64,000 nt of DNA, taken from positions 99,392,652-99,456,651 of the forward strand of contig CM065299.1 of NCBI GenBank assembly GCA_032871835.1, written 5' to 3'. This DNA is from Dipteronia dyeriana. Lineage: Eukaryota > Streptophyta > Magnoliopsida > Sapindales > Sapindaceae. Of the stretch, positions 20,855 through 33,400 are shown one piece after another. Within the stretch, counting starts at the first letter, position 1, and each line of letters starts with the position of its first letter. The translations under genes were made by a program, and so were the position numbers. Under the pieces are notes generated by a model, which did no database searches, had not been told where the DNA came from, and worked only from the letters and a program-made list of their open reading frames with translations.

Positions 20855-23800
20855 ATGGCAGGATGGTCGAAGCTGGCTGATGGGTCCGTGGTAGATTGCG
20901 TCAAACGAGTGCCAGAACAAGAGATTCTCAAGTCAAACGGGTTCGAGGTCGATCCGCTTCCTAAAGATTTCGAACCCGAATCTGAGGAGATTCGACGCTG
21001 GTTCTACCAATTTCTTCGAGTTTTCCTGAAAGAGATATGTGGTCGGGAAAATCTTGGTAATCTCCTCCCCCCAATGCTTGGAGATGCACAAACTGTTGAT
21101 TTGTTTAAGCTTTTCTTAGTTGTGCGGGAGAGGGGTGGATACAAAGCTGTTTCGAAAAACGGGTTGTGGGAATTAGTGGCTAAAGAGTCAGGGTTGGAGT
21201 CCTGTCGTTCATCATCTGTGAAACTGGTTTATTTTAGGTATTTGGATGTTTTAGAGAGATGGTTAGAGAGAGTTGCTGATGATAGAGCGAACTTAAAGAG
21301 TAAATCGAGTGATATTAGCTCGAGTTTGAGTGAGTATTTGATGGAGTTAGGAGCAGAATTTAAAGGGGTTTTATCAAATTCCAAAGAAAAAGTCAAGGAG
21401 TACCTACATTTGGAAGAATCTAATTGTCTGTTGAATACTGAAGGTGATTTGTATTTGTCTAGAAATGATGTTGTTATGGCGGTTGATTCTGATGAGGAAT
21501 CTATGAAGGTTGATTCCACAAACAGTCATGTGGACAATTCAGATGTAGCAAACTTGTACGATGTGGAAAATAAAAGGAGTTCGAGTCGTAAGAGGAAACC
21601 TGATTCTATGTGGAAAATGTTAGGGTGGGTTATTGGAATTGGTAAGGATCCATGTGATCCTTTGGTTGGTTCACTACCAGAAAAGGGAAAATGGAAGTCT
21701 TATGGGAATGATAATCTGTGGAAGCAGGTTTTATCTTACCGAGAGGCTGTGTTTTCGAAAAGACATGCTGATTCAAATGCTGAACAATTGGGTTGGCAGG
21801 TATTTATCTGTGAAAATCATTTTGCCTACAATTAATTCTGGAGTCAATTAAAAGCTGTTCTTGTCGTCTATATACAATTGTTATGAGATGTACCTTTTTA
21901 AGTTTCTTGTGTATATTTTGAATTCTCATGTGTATGCATTAGACGTATTGCATTTCTTTGATTACTTTTTGCTGCTGGACTGCATTCACGATGCTTGCGA
22001 TTTCTCATTGAGTTATGTCTCTTCACCGATAGATGAGGGACTTTAAACTACGGTTCACCTTGTTGCATAAAGATTGTATAAAGCTTACCTATTCAAAAGA
22101 TTCTGTTACTGCATTAGGCTTTTTGAACATGATATTAAATGGCCCAATCAGTCGTAGTTATTATCTTGCTTGGTTTTGAAGCTTATAAGTTAGGTTCTTA
22201 CTGCATATGGATGTATTTGGAAGGGATCATGCTTTATCCATTTATGTTTAGCACCACAAAATTATGTTTTGCATGGCAGGTGATCTTGACCTTTTGCCAA
22301 CACCACCTTTATACATCCTTCATTCAGTGTACTCATCACAAATTTGCTTGTTCAACAACATCCTTGCACACAATTAAATCGTTGATTGTCATGCATCTTT
22401 CTAAAAGCTTAATGGTTTCTAGTATTATACTTCCTAAAAGACCTGTCTGAAGCAAGATTATTTAGTGATATGTAAATATATTTAGTATTATACTGTGGTA
22501 AAATTTAACTTGCTGGTGGTGTTTCTATGAAATTTGGCATAGAAGTTGTTCGTGGATGCTTAAACTGCAGTTTAAATAACTTAAAATACATTGATTTTGC
22601 CATTAATTCAAGCATTTTCTCAGTATCCATCTTATTCTTTCAGTTATCTGCATGAATAATATTATTGGCACACTTACTAATTAGGAATGAAAATCAAAAG
22701 GAATTAAGTTCCTTTGGAAAGAGAACTTTATTCCTTAGGTGGGATGGGGGAATTACGTTCCCTTTCCAACGGCGTGTGGGGTCCACATAATTTGATTTTC
22801 AACCGTTTTTAGTAAACGCTGTAATCACAAATCAGAAATTGAGTTCCCTTTACCTTATTAGGAATCTCAATTAGTAAATGCACCCTATGTGGTTAAGATA
22901 ATGTCTAAACAGGCATATTATACAAATATATCTCCATTTGTTTGTGCTTTATGAATAAAATGAGGTTTTCAATTTCTAGAAAATACAGAAGATGCACCCG
23001 GCAATGTATGATTTGCTCACATTTGGAAGGGATCATGCTTTATCTATTTATGTTTAGCACCACAAAATTATGTTTAGCACCACAATATTATGTTTTGCTT
23101 GGTAGGCGATCTTGACCTTTTGCCACACTACCTTTATACATCCTTCATTTAGTGTACACATCACAAACTTGCTTGCTAAACTAACAGCCTTATACACAAT
23201 TAAATCGTTGATTGCCATGCATCTTTCTAAAAGCTTAATGTTTTCGAGTATTACACTTGCTGGTGGTGTTTCTATGAAATTTGGCGTAGCAGCTGTTTGT
23301 GGATGCTTAAACTGCAGTGTAAATAACATAAGATACATTGATTTTGCCATTGATTTTGCCATTAATTCAAGCATTTTCTCAATATGCAGCTTATTCTTTC
23401 AGTTGTCTGCATGAATAATATTATTGGTGCATTTACTAATTAGGAATGAAAATCAAAGGGAATCAAGTTCCATTGGAAAGGGAACTCAATTCCTTAGATG
23501 GGATGATGGAATTATGTTCTCTTTCCGACGGAAACTTAATTCCTAATTTATGGGTGGGGTCCACGTAATTTGATTCCCAACCGTTTATAGTAAATGCCAT
23601 AATCACAAATTAGAAATTGAGTTCCTTTTACTGTATTAGGATTCTTAATTAGTAAGAGCGCCTTTTGTGGTTAAGATGATGTCTAAACAATCATATTATA
23701 CAAATATATCTCCATTTGTTTGTGCTTTATGAATAAAATGAGGTTTTCACTTTCTAGAAAATACAGAAGATGCACCCTTCAATGTATGATGATCACATTG

Positions 23801-24606
23801 GATCCGGTTACAATCTTAGAGAGAGGGGGAAGCTCGTTTCGGGAGACACAACAACTCAATCAAGGGATTGTCCACGAGCATTGTCCTTCGGTGCCCAAAA
23901 TGACTCAGACAAGAGGGGGGTGAAAAATCATGAACAAAAGGAATTGCTTCAAACTACATATTCAGTGTTTGACTATGAAGTTGAAAAGCAGATTCCTATA
24001 GGGCCAGCTTTTCAAGTTGAAATACCAGAATGGACAGGTTTGCCTTATGAAAATGACACTAAGTGGTTGGGGACCCGGGTTTGGCCACTGGAAAAAGTAG
24101 AGCACCGAATTTTAATTGAAAGGGATCGGATTGGAAAGGGTAGACAAGATTCATGTGGTTGCCAATTCCAAGATTCTTTTGAATGTGTTAGATTTCACAT
24201 TGCTGAGAAAAGGTACAAACTAAAGATTGAATTGGGATCAGCATTCCACAATTGGAAGATTGATAAGATGGGTGAAGAAGCAGCGCTGTCTTGGACTGAG
24301 GAAGAACAGAAGAATTTTGAGACTATAGTGAGGTTAAACTCTCCATCTGCTGATAAGCGTTTATGGAATGTGATATTCAAGTGTTATCCAACCAAAAGCA
24401 GGGAAGAATTGCTGAGTTACTATTTTAACGTGTATCATTTGCGGCGCAGAGCACACCAGAATAGGTTCACTCCAGATGATGTTGACAGTGAAGATGACGA
24501 AGAATTAGAATCTGGATTAGCAACTAAAGGTTTTATGCACGAGACAATGGAGTCAACAAGCTCCATCTTTCATTCCCCGAACAAGAAGCATAAAAAATCC
24601 AGATAG
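20855..24606 (+). CDS. ARID-ELM2-SANT chromatin protein (ARID1/ARID2-like)
   Basis: Two coding exons: 20855-21799 (945 nt) and 23758-24606, joined in phase 0 across a 1,958-bp GT-AG intron (CAG|GTATTT to TTTCTAG|AAA). The product is 597 residues. An ARID DNA-binding domain lies at about 45-140 (GGYKAVSKNGLWELVA is the core). An acidic and serine-rich linker with a basic SSSRKRKPDS patch follows. An ELM2 region is at about 395-430 (PIGPAFQVEIPEW) and a SANT/Myb-like domain at about 490-545 (LSWTEEEQKNFETIV). This order matches the plant ARID-ELM2 family, whose Arabidopsis members bind AT-rich DNA; ARID1 is reported to work with histone deacetylation in pollen. Nuclear location is expected. The ATG context and full-length N terminus (MAGWS) support the start. 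The intron carries an 806-bp tandem duplication that copied the exon 2 start. Confidence 0.92.
22667..22885. mobile_element. small MITE, copy 1 (in intron duplication)
   Basis: Inverted ends: GGCACACTTACTAATTAGGAAT on the left pairs with TAATTAGTAAATGCACC on the right. About 220 bp, no coding capacity. Its presence in both duplication copies shows that it inserted before the duplication. Confidence 0.55.
23426..23662. mobile_element. small MITE, copy 2 (in intron duplication)
   Basis: Inverted ends GGTGCATTTACTAATTAGG and, inverted from the right, GGCGCTCTTACTAATTAAG. Sister of the copy at 22667-22885. The superfamily cannot be fixed because no clean target duplication is seen. Confidence 0.55.
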
Positions 24607-26516
24607 TGTTTGGATCCAGAAAATGATTTACTTAGCTGAGAAATGAGAAGTGTGGCAATTTTGTGTTTTTCAGCTGTTGGTTTTTAACTGATCGTTGAAC
24701 ATTTTGAAAATTGGACATCAGGTGATTGAAAATTATCAATCAAGGGATATTTTTGAATAGATATTTCATGGGCCTCATGGCAGATACAGATACAGTGGTG
24801 AAAGTTGTTAACCCTAAAGCTCGAGCGGCTCTCATGGTGTTGAAGCTCTTTTGGGTCATTAGCTTTCAGTTTTGAGACATCCCTGTCGATTTATTAAATT
24901 TCCCGATTTTATCAGTTTTTGCTTTCTACAGGTTCTCTTGACAGCAGGCCTGAATTGAACAGAAGCATTGGAAATATTATAATGAGAAGCCAATAGGTTA
25001 AAGGGAGATGGATAAAGACAGTGGTATGGTATCCCAGAGTTGCATCTGTAGTTTTTCATTGATCATTGTACATCAACTTGATACTATGCGAGTTTTTAAA
25101 GATGCAAAAATTCTTTTGGACTTATTATCGCCAATTTTCTTTCAGCTTTTCTGTTTGTTGATGCATACCCACATGGCCACACAGTCGCTGATATTTGTGC
25201 AATTTAGTACTTGGATAGACAAGGTTTTGGCCTGAAGCATAACTCAATTGTTTATGGCCACTTGATTAGTTTGATTTAGCTTCTCTTTTTCTTTTTTTCC
25301 CCAATCTTTTCATGGATTGCAGCATGATTTTATGTTCTGGGATCTGGGTTTTAGAGAGATCTCAAGTTCTTGTACATCAGGTGCTAGGGCTTACTCAAAA
25401 TTGCCATGTGGTATGGATAATTAATTGTATGAAAGATGCATGTCTTATGGAATAAAATGTGCAGTGTGATAGTGTTTTTCTCCTAGATTTTTTTTAACGT
25501 GTGGATTTTCTTCACTGAAATTTGAGGAACAAAATATTTACCCGAAGCCAGAAAGATTTTTTTTTATGGATTCGATATGGTGATTGGCTCAAATTTAGTC
25601 GATGTATTTTACTGTTTTTCCCCTTTAGTCGGTGTTGGAAGCTAACAACTTCAAAGCGAGGGGCATATCATTTGGCCAATCTCGTTGTCTTATTATATAT
25701 ATTTTTTCTTTTAACTGTCAATTATAATAAGAAAATATTCATATTTTTTTACTCTTATTGGTTAATTGAAGACCAGGTAAAATTATTTTATATTATTACT
25801 AGTTCACTACTTGACTAGTTGTGTGAATGATCTATTTAAAATCGGAGATGAAAAAGACTTGGCATCCTCCTTCAGTCCTCTTCAATTATACAATTAACAT
25901 GTATTTATACCATTAAAAGCAATTCTGTTTTTAAACACTATCTAGATAGATTCCACCAACATTGTAGTCAAAATTAACAATAGACCAAAAATGTGGTACC
26001 ATGCAAGATTTGGTTTGCTTATTTATTTCTAGCAATAGCTTTATTTATGCTCACGTTATTATATTGATAAATTGATTTTTATAAAATATAACACCTGATT
26101 TACCCGTATTAAAAAAATTATGGATTAAGATTTGGAGGAATCTTATGATCGAAAGATGTCGGTGAAATAGACAAAATGAGGGAGTCCGTTTTCCACTATA
26201 AATTCTGAATTATTGGAATATATTACAAAAAAAATGTCGTTGAAATTATTCAGGGACCCAATTGGAATATTTCCTTTACTATTACAAATTACAAAAGTGA
26301 GGAATATGGTGTAGGATTGGTAAATACTAAATTATTCTGGTCCTTCATTGAAATTATTTTATTGTCTCCGTGACGTAACCACTAGTGTGTGCCTGTGTGG
26401 TGTCTCATATCTGCGTTCCACTCCTTTATGCTCGAACCATTTTTCTCTGCTTCTCTCAACAGTTGCTCAAGCCAATTTCTTTTTTTTTTTTTTTAATCTA
26501 ACAAGAAAGAAAGATC
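24607..26516. other. 3' region of ARID gene, spacer, and UBC 5' region
   Basis: Non-coding. A probable 3' untranslated region runs to about 25,460, where AATAAAATGTGCAGTG could serve as a polyadenylation signal. AT-rich spacer follows. From about 26,340 the sequence becomes pyrimidine-rich (TTCTCTGCTTCTCTC, then a long T run), as expected for the UBC leader. Confidence 0.5.
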
Positions 26517-29398
26517 ATGTCTTCACCAAGCAAACGTCGAGAGATGGACTTGATGAAATTGTTAAGATTCTATTCATCTTTTTGATTTAATTCTTTCTAT
26601 TCTAATGTTTGTTCTGTTGATTTTAACCTCTCTTTTTTTTCTTCTTGTTTTCTGCGTGTTTATTTTTGATAGGATGATGAGTGATTACAAGGTGGAGATG
26701 ACCAATGATGGAATGCAAGAGTTCTGTGTTCTTTTAAATGGACCAAGTGAAAGTAAATCTCCAATACCCTAATCTTTGTTTTATATTTTGTCCAATTTTG
26801 AGCTTGTTATAGAAGTTGATTTTCTGGGTCTAAGCTTATTTTAGTATTCTTATATGATTCTATCGATGATGTGATGTGAAGTGGATATTTGAAAAGAAAA
26901 TAAAAATAAAAAATTCCCTTCATTATCACCTTTAGAAGATGATCTTTGGTTTTTTTGATTATGTTTTCTACTTCTAAATATCATTGTAATTGGAAACTTG
27001 AGTGCTTTTGGGAGCTGCTATTTGCTGTTTTACTCGACTGTTTTCAATGGATTATGTTTTTTTGATTTGTTACCATCTTTAGTGTTCTCTTTTGTTGACA
27101 GTTTCCATTCCATCTAGTGATTTTCTTATAACTTTAATGTTTTATCATGAGAAATTGACAGGTCCATATCATGGAGGTGTGTGGAAGATAAGAGTTGAGC
27201 TACCAGATGCCTATCCCTATAAAGCTCCCTCAATAATCTTTGTAAATAAGATCTTTCACCCAAACATTGATGAGATGTGAGTAATCTTATACTTCAATTA
27301 TTTAATTGTCCATACTGGGTAGTTCATTTCGTTATATGCTTAGAGAATATTATGTTCAAGTTTGAGTAGCTTGGTGTGTATAAATTTCAGGTCAGGCTCA
27401 GTTTGTTTAGATGTTCTTAATGAGACTTGGAGCCCCATGTTTGGTAATGAATTCTTTGTTTGAGATAAATTAAGAACTCTTTTTTTCGCCTAAATTTTTG
27501 AGAGCCACTTGTTTACATGATCATGTCTGTGTTTCAGACCTAGTAAACGTGTTTGAAGTATTTCTGCCACAACTTCTTCTGTATCCTAATCCGTCAAGTC
27601 CATTAAACGGAGAGGCTGCATCACTGATGATGCGCGATCGAGCTGCTTATGAACAGAGAGTTAAAGGTAATTATCATTTTCTTAAGTTCTTGTGTTCTGA
27701 TTATGCATTCATGCAATGTCAATAAGACTGCACCAGAATTAAATTGTTATCCAGTATATACTGCCTGTTTTTGTTCTTTTTGTTCTTTTTTTTTTTAAAT
27801 AACATCAAAAACAACTAACACAGAACAGAAGATCCCTAGAGCAGATGTCCTGCCATAACTGATCTTTATTAGAAGAGATGGCTGCCGGAGCCAAATTATG
27901 GGCCAATGTTTTCCCAGACCTGGGAATGGCTTGACATTTATAAACTTGAACTTCTGTACACTAAGCCTTCACGTCATCGATCACAAAACCAGCATCACCA
28001 TTTGATGGTTTACGGTCATTAACAGCTGCTGCCACATCAGCTGCATCAACCTCAACCCAACACCCTATCAGACCATACTGTTTTGCCCTTCACGCAGAGC
28101 AAGGAATTCACCAATTTCCACTCCAATGGTTTGGAAGATGCCACCAGAACTTTCCCATCTTCGCTGCGAATAACAGCTCAAATCCAGACCTTGCTCACTT
28201 ATACATCAGTGTTTAGTGTAACACTACCATGAGGAGGAAGAGACCAACCCACCTGAGAACTAACAACTGTACCACTTCTCAGCCGCTGATGAGTGGTCTG
28301 AAACTCTTCCAACATAGCCAACACCCAATTCAACAAATCTGCATTCTGTCTAACCTTCTTACCATGAACCCTGCAGTTACGGTTGTACCAAACACCTCAC
28401 ATCACCATACAAACAAAAAGCTAAGTCATTTTTCCATCCTCTATTAAATAACCATCGCAGAACATCAGAGCAGGGCTGCAGGAGATGCCTGTTTTTCTTC
28501 TTAATGACCTACTTTTATTCTTTGTTGTTGGGATCCACTTGCTATAAACTTGAAGTTTGATTTTTTGTATCATCATGTTTCTCAAAGACATGAAAATTGC
28601 TTGTGGAGTTCACTGTATGGTAGCATATAAGAAGGTGCATGCAGAGGCTGGTTTGGTGACCTGCTCTCTCTGATAAAATCCTGAATAGAACTGAAGCGAG
28701 GAACAGACCCATACAAAACTAATGTAATTTTTATATTTATGTATAAATTCAACTTGTCCCTTTTTTTCACCTTAAAGTTTGCAATAGAGAATTAGTAGAG
28801 ATGAAAATACTTTAGACGAAAGCGGATCAGATTGGCTTAGGAATCTTGCAGTGGTCTCCTACAAATTTCAAGGATTCCTCGGCTGTTTATTTTTTCTGTC
28901 TAAACTAACTTGCCAAAGGAAAGAGATAATTAGCCATCAATAATATTCTGACAGTTGCTTCTGGATGGATTTGATTGGATTCTAACATGTCTAGTATATG
29001 TTATAAGTTTAGGTTTAATTAAGGAGGTCTGGTGATATATATAAAGCATGTGATTGCAATAATGAGTGGTGACTGGTGAGGTTCACAAAGCAAGACTGAT
29101 CAAACGTGTAGTCTTCTACATTGAAACTTGTAGGAGCTTCATTGCTAAAGGAGATTGATATTCTTTCATTTCATGAAGATATAGTTGTAAGAATACCTCA
29201 TTGATGTATAGTATTTAGCTTCCGCTTTGTAATTGTTCAAATATAACATTGCATTTGTTTCCAGAGTATTGTGAGAACTACGCCCTGTCAGAACACTTTC
29301 AAGCTGCCCCAGAAGAAAGCTCCAGCGATGAGGAGTTAAGTGAAGACGAATATAATTCTAGTGATGAAGCTGTGGCAGGGATGCAAACTGACCCATAG
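26517..29398 (+). CDS. UBC5: ubiquitin-conjugating enzyme E2, UBC4/5/6 (UBE2H) class
   Basis: Six exons: 26517-26560, 26673-26752, 27162-27276, 27391-27443, 27538-27666, 29265-29398. All introns are GT-AG and the phases join exactly to 555 nt, 184 residues. It starts [11 protein letters not shown], the signature of this class. The UBC fold shows [20 protein letters not shown], then the active-site cysteine C85 in [13 protein letters not shown], then [20 protein letters not shown]. The acidic C-terminal tail ([20 protein letters not shown]) is typical of UBC4/5/6 and their animal homologue UBE2H. The enzyme takes activated ubiquitin from E1 and passes it to substrates with an E3. The Arabidopsis paralogues are about equally close; the symbol is class-level. 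Intron 5 (1.6 kb) contains a LINE fragment. Confidence 0.95.
27780..28485 (-). mobile_element. 5'-truncated LINE fragment (RNase H end) in UBC intron 5
   Basis: On the minus strand, broken frames match the C-terminal RNase H-like part of plant non-LTR retroelement polyproteins ([26 protein letters not shown], then DVKA and [14 protein letters not shown] words). The minus 3' end is an A run (T run on +, 27787-27797). Flanking copies TGCCTGTTTTTGTTCTTT (27762-27779) and TGCCTGTTTTTCTTCTTA (28486-28503) match at 16 of 18 positions, the target duplication expected of target-primed insertion. Too decayed to function. Confidence 0.75.
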
Positions 29399-30401
29399 AG
29401 GTTCACCATGGAAATGGATGATCATTGGGCAATTTTTATGTACATTGTGTTAATAAAAATTTGAACCTCAACTCCGGGAAATAGATGCTTATCAGGCAGG
29501 GAATGCTTTTCCCAACCTCCATTAGCTAAGCTTGTCATTGTATATACTTAGCTATGACTTGTTATATATGAATATGATAATACTGTTGTGTATAATTTTA
29601 TTTCCAGCTTTAAGATGAACAATATGTGGATTTTGCTCAGAAAAAAATGGTAGCTGACTAATTAATGTCTAAAAGAACTTGGTTTTTAACATTTCTAATG
29701 TAGGACACGCTTCAAGCCATTAGGAGGGGCAAACTATGTCTGTTGAGGGCTCGTAATAAAGCCATTTTGACCTCCGTATATAGATAGGAATTTCATGTTT
29801 CCAATCTATCATTCTATGTTCTCGGTTCATCAATTTTTAACAGTGATAAATCTCAAACTCCTTTTTCTTCTTGGTCATAATGGCTTCTTGTTAAAATTTG
29901 ATAAATTGTGGTACTTTCGAAAGTAAGAATTAAAAGACCTAGTTCAAAGGTTAGTTATACTCTCAAAGCAAGCAAGGCACAATTCAACATGAAACCAGAA
30001 AAATGTACCTAGGTCAGCCATTTCCATTGATTCAATGTAATTGCAAGTGACATCCTGGTGGAGCTCACAGCTTGGATGGATAATGATTACTGATTACTGA
30101 GATGGAAACTACAGAAGTATTGAAAAATGAAACTAGAAGACAGTTATACTATACATAGATTTCAGCTATCAGAAGCAACTTAACACCTGCAAGGTGCAGA
30201 TTTGAGAATATAACTGGATTCCAATAATGGAGGGGCAGGTATACAATGGAGAATCAAAGACCTACACTATATTAACAGTATGGACTAACACTTGTACAGG
30301 CCTGCAAAGGCCACTTATACAATCAACACTGTTAAACTCAACAGCATGAATTTTTTTTTTCCCCATTACAATGATATAACCTATTATTATTCTTTAGAAA
30401 G
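29399..30401. other. convergent 3' intergenic region between UBC and BRM
   Basis: About 1 kb between two stop codons of converging genes. Possible polyadenylation signals include AATAAAAATTTG near 29,452 for UBC. No open frame or RNA gene is seen. The two 3' untranslated regions probably lie close together or overlap. Confidence 0.5.
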
Positions 30402-33400
30402 TCATAATTGGCTAGGCCTCCTTTTACCGGCATCTGTCCTCAACCTCTTCACCGGATTTGCCCAACCAACAGTCCCGCCTCCGCCACCATTTGATGGTTG
30501 AGAAGGCTGGTTGGCCCATGCTTGCTGATGGGTAGTCGGTCTGCTGTCTTTAGGGATTGAACCTGGACCTGGACTTCTGATATTACGACCCAAGCTAGGA
30601 GGTGAGACAGGGCCAGCTGATCCAGTCCTCGTTTTCACTGCTGATTTTTCCCGATCTTTTCTCTTCTTCTTGCAGATAACCAGCTCCCCTGGATGTGGAG
30701 AATCATCCTGTTGAGATTGCTCTCTGATACTGCCACTTCCACTCCCAAGCCTTGATTCCTTCTGGGGCATGTGGGACCTGACCCTTGTGTCTTCACCGGT
30801 AGGTATGGATCCTCGTAGCATTGGCTTCTGGGGAGGGCTAGGTCCAGGTTCCATATCATTTATCATCTTTGGTCTCTTGCTCTGGCCAACAGCAGCCGGT
30901 CTTGGAGATGGAACAGAAGTAGAGGTTGATACTGGTCCAGAGAAAGAGAGTGCGTTTCTGGCTTCCCGGAAATCTGTATCTGGAAATGCAATCTTCAATA
31001 TATCGAAAAACAGATCATGCACTTTCCTTGCTTCAGATCTAACCTGTAGAACATAATAATATGTTGAGATAAAATTAAGAGTCTAGAAATTCCTGGCATG
31101 AAACATAGGGACATTAACTAGAGAGAATTTGTCTGCAGGACAATGGGACATTTGTTAAATGACAGGAAGAAGAATCTTAAGAGTTTAACAAAACAATGAC
31201 ATGGTGTGCGACTCTGGAAGCAACTCTGCGGACATCAACAAGTTGTATGGAATTTAAATTGCCACAAACAAGAATTAATGCAGCATTATGGAGTAAAAAT
31301 CACAATTTAATTTGAGCTACCATACCTCATGTTGGAAGCTATAAAAATGCATTGCACCCTTTAACATATACTGCACATCAGACACCAGTTCCATCACCCC
31401 ATTATACTCTAATCTGTCAACACGCTGATCAATCTTCCGTAAATCCAAAAGATTATTTCCACCACCACTCATGTAACCAGAATTTTCAATCCTCTTCCAC
31501 AAATCCGTAAGAAGAGGTACAATTTGATGTCCTTCCTTGTTAATTCTTCTTTGCAGCTTGCTAATTACATTCTTGCACTGCGGACAAAAGAATTCTCAGA
31601 TCAATTCACAAAACATACAGCATAACCAGTGCCACATAAGTACGGAAGAGAAGGGAAGGACAGGGGAAGGCTTAATGTCAAAAACCAAAATTAAGGAGGA
31701 TTTATTTTCTAATATACAAACAAATTATACACAATCACTAGGCAGTTTAAAAACTCATGCAATCTATATGTTGCCTACCAGCAAAACATCATTAAACACT
31801 CAAACAGTCTATACATGTAATATAATTGCATACTACGTGATGGCCATGAGCAGCATTAGCAAAAAAAAATTCCAAATCACATCATGTTGTACAATAACAT
31901 CTTATTTCAATCTCTTCCCACTAACTTTGGATTGTAATAACGATAAACACGAGAGCACAATGGCAAAGTATTTTACTTATCATACAGCAATCCTATACCA
32001 ACCAACAAATTCAGCATGTACGCAAATTTAAAAGCTAAAGCATTACTGAAGATGCAAGGTTACCAGAGTCTATATGTTGCCTACCAGCAAAACATCATTC
32101 AACACTCAAAACAGTCTACACATGTAATACTTGCATACTACAAGATGGACATGAGCAGCATTAGCAAAAAAGCTTCCAAATCACTTCATGTTATACAATA
32201 ACATCTCATTTCAATCTCTTTCCAATAACTTTGGATTGTAATATCAATACACATGAGAGCACAATGGCAAGGTATTTTACATGATAATGCAATCCAATAT
32301 TAAACCAAAAAATTCAACATGGATGCAAATTTAAAAGCTAAAGCATTACTGGAGATGGAAGGTATTAACCACAAATATCTTCTTCAACAAAAATCATATC
32401 CACAGAGTAGATATAGGAAAAGCAAACTGAGAATAAATAATAAACACCAAGGCTAACAGCAACAAATTATAGAGATTCTTTATCACTTCAGAAACTAGAA
32501 AATAGCAAAAATACAGCACATACCCTTCTCTGAATGACATCAGACATCTTGACACCAAAATTTGAAGACGCACTGGCATTTGTAACTTTACTATCCCAAT
32601 TGTCTCTGCCGTGATCAGTAGCATCTTCTGCTGGACCAGACATGGAATTCAATCGGCCAGATTTTGGTGAAGCACGCGACTTTGGGGTATTAGCTATCCT
32701 TTTTGAAGGTAAGTGCCGCCTACTTTTGGAAGATGACTCACTTTGGTCATTTTTTATGGAATTGGGCTCTCCATGCGTTTTCATTTCAGCATCAGTCCTT
32801 AACTGTGCTTGATATTTATGGTCCATTTGGAATGTCAAGAGAGAGGAATCTCCACGTTGGAGAGAAGGAACCTCATTGCAGGATTTCTCCTCTGGCCTTT
32901 CTACAGTATGACGGGGCCGAACCCGAATACTGCGTTTTCTTTTGATCTTGGGTTGCAGAACCTGCTCATCTTCACCTTCATCTCGATCATGAGTCCAACT
33001 TCCAGATTGCTGGTGGTCCATGTGAGAATCTTCAGATATCACGATCTCCCCTTCCTCCAATTCATCTGGCTGGAAAAATAAACAGTATAGAAATTAACAG
33101 ATAGGACATACAAACTGGTGAAATAGCAAAAGCATTGATAGAGGAAGAATGATGCATACCATCCTTTTTGAAATAGAACCTGGCCTAGCTTCTAATGCAG
33201 ATAGCGAACCAAATTTCTGAGAAGGAGATACTATCTGTGTCACTCTTCGGCTGTCCGAAGATGATCCCGAGGAACCAGCCTCCTCAAGTATATGATTGTT
33301 TCTGCCAGTATCTGAAGGCCTGGTATACTCATACCCACCTTCACAAATTGGACCATCTTCTTCTGATTGCTCTTTGGTTACTGGTGGGGGCCCAGCAGCA

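Larger units (their letters stand above)
22215..23800 (+). repeat. tandem duplication in the ARID intron including the exon 2 acceptor
   Basis: Copy 1 (22215-23020) and copy 2 (23021 to about 23800) share long diverged blocks at an offset of about 780-806 bp. Copy 2 ends inside exon 2. Copy 1 therefore has its own TTTCTAG|AAAATACAGAAGATGCACCC, with a decoy acceptor at 22978-22979. Confidence 0.9.

Noticed and set aside
27780..28485. Possible extra exon of the UBC gene
   Set aside because: The UBC exons join perfectly without it; it is an antisense LINE fragment with target duplication.
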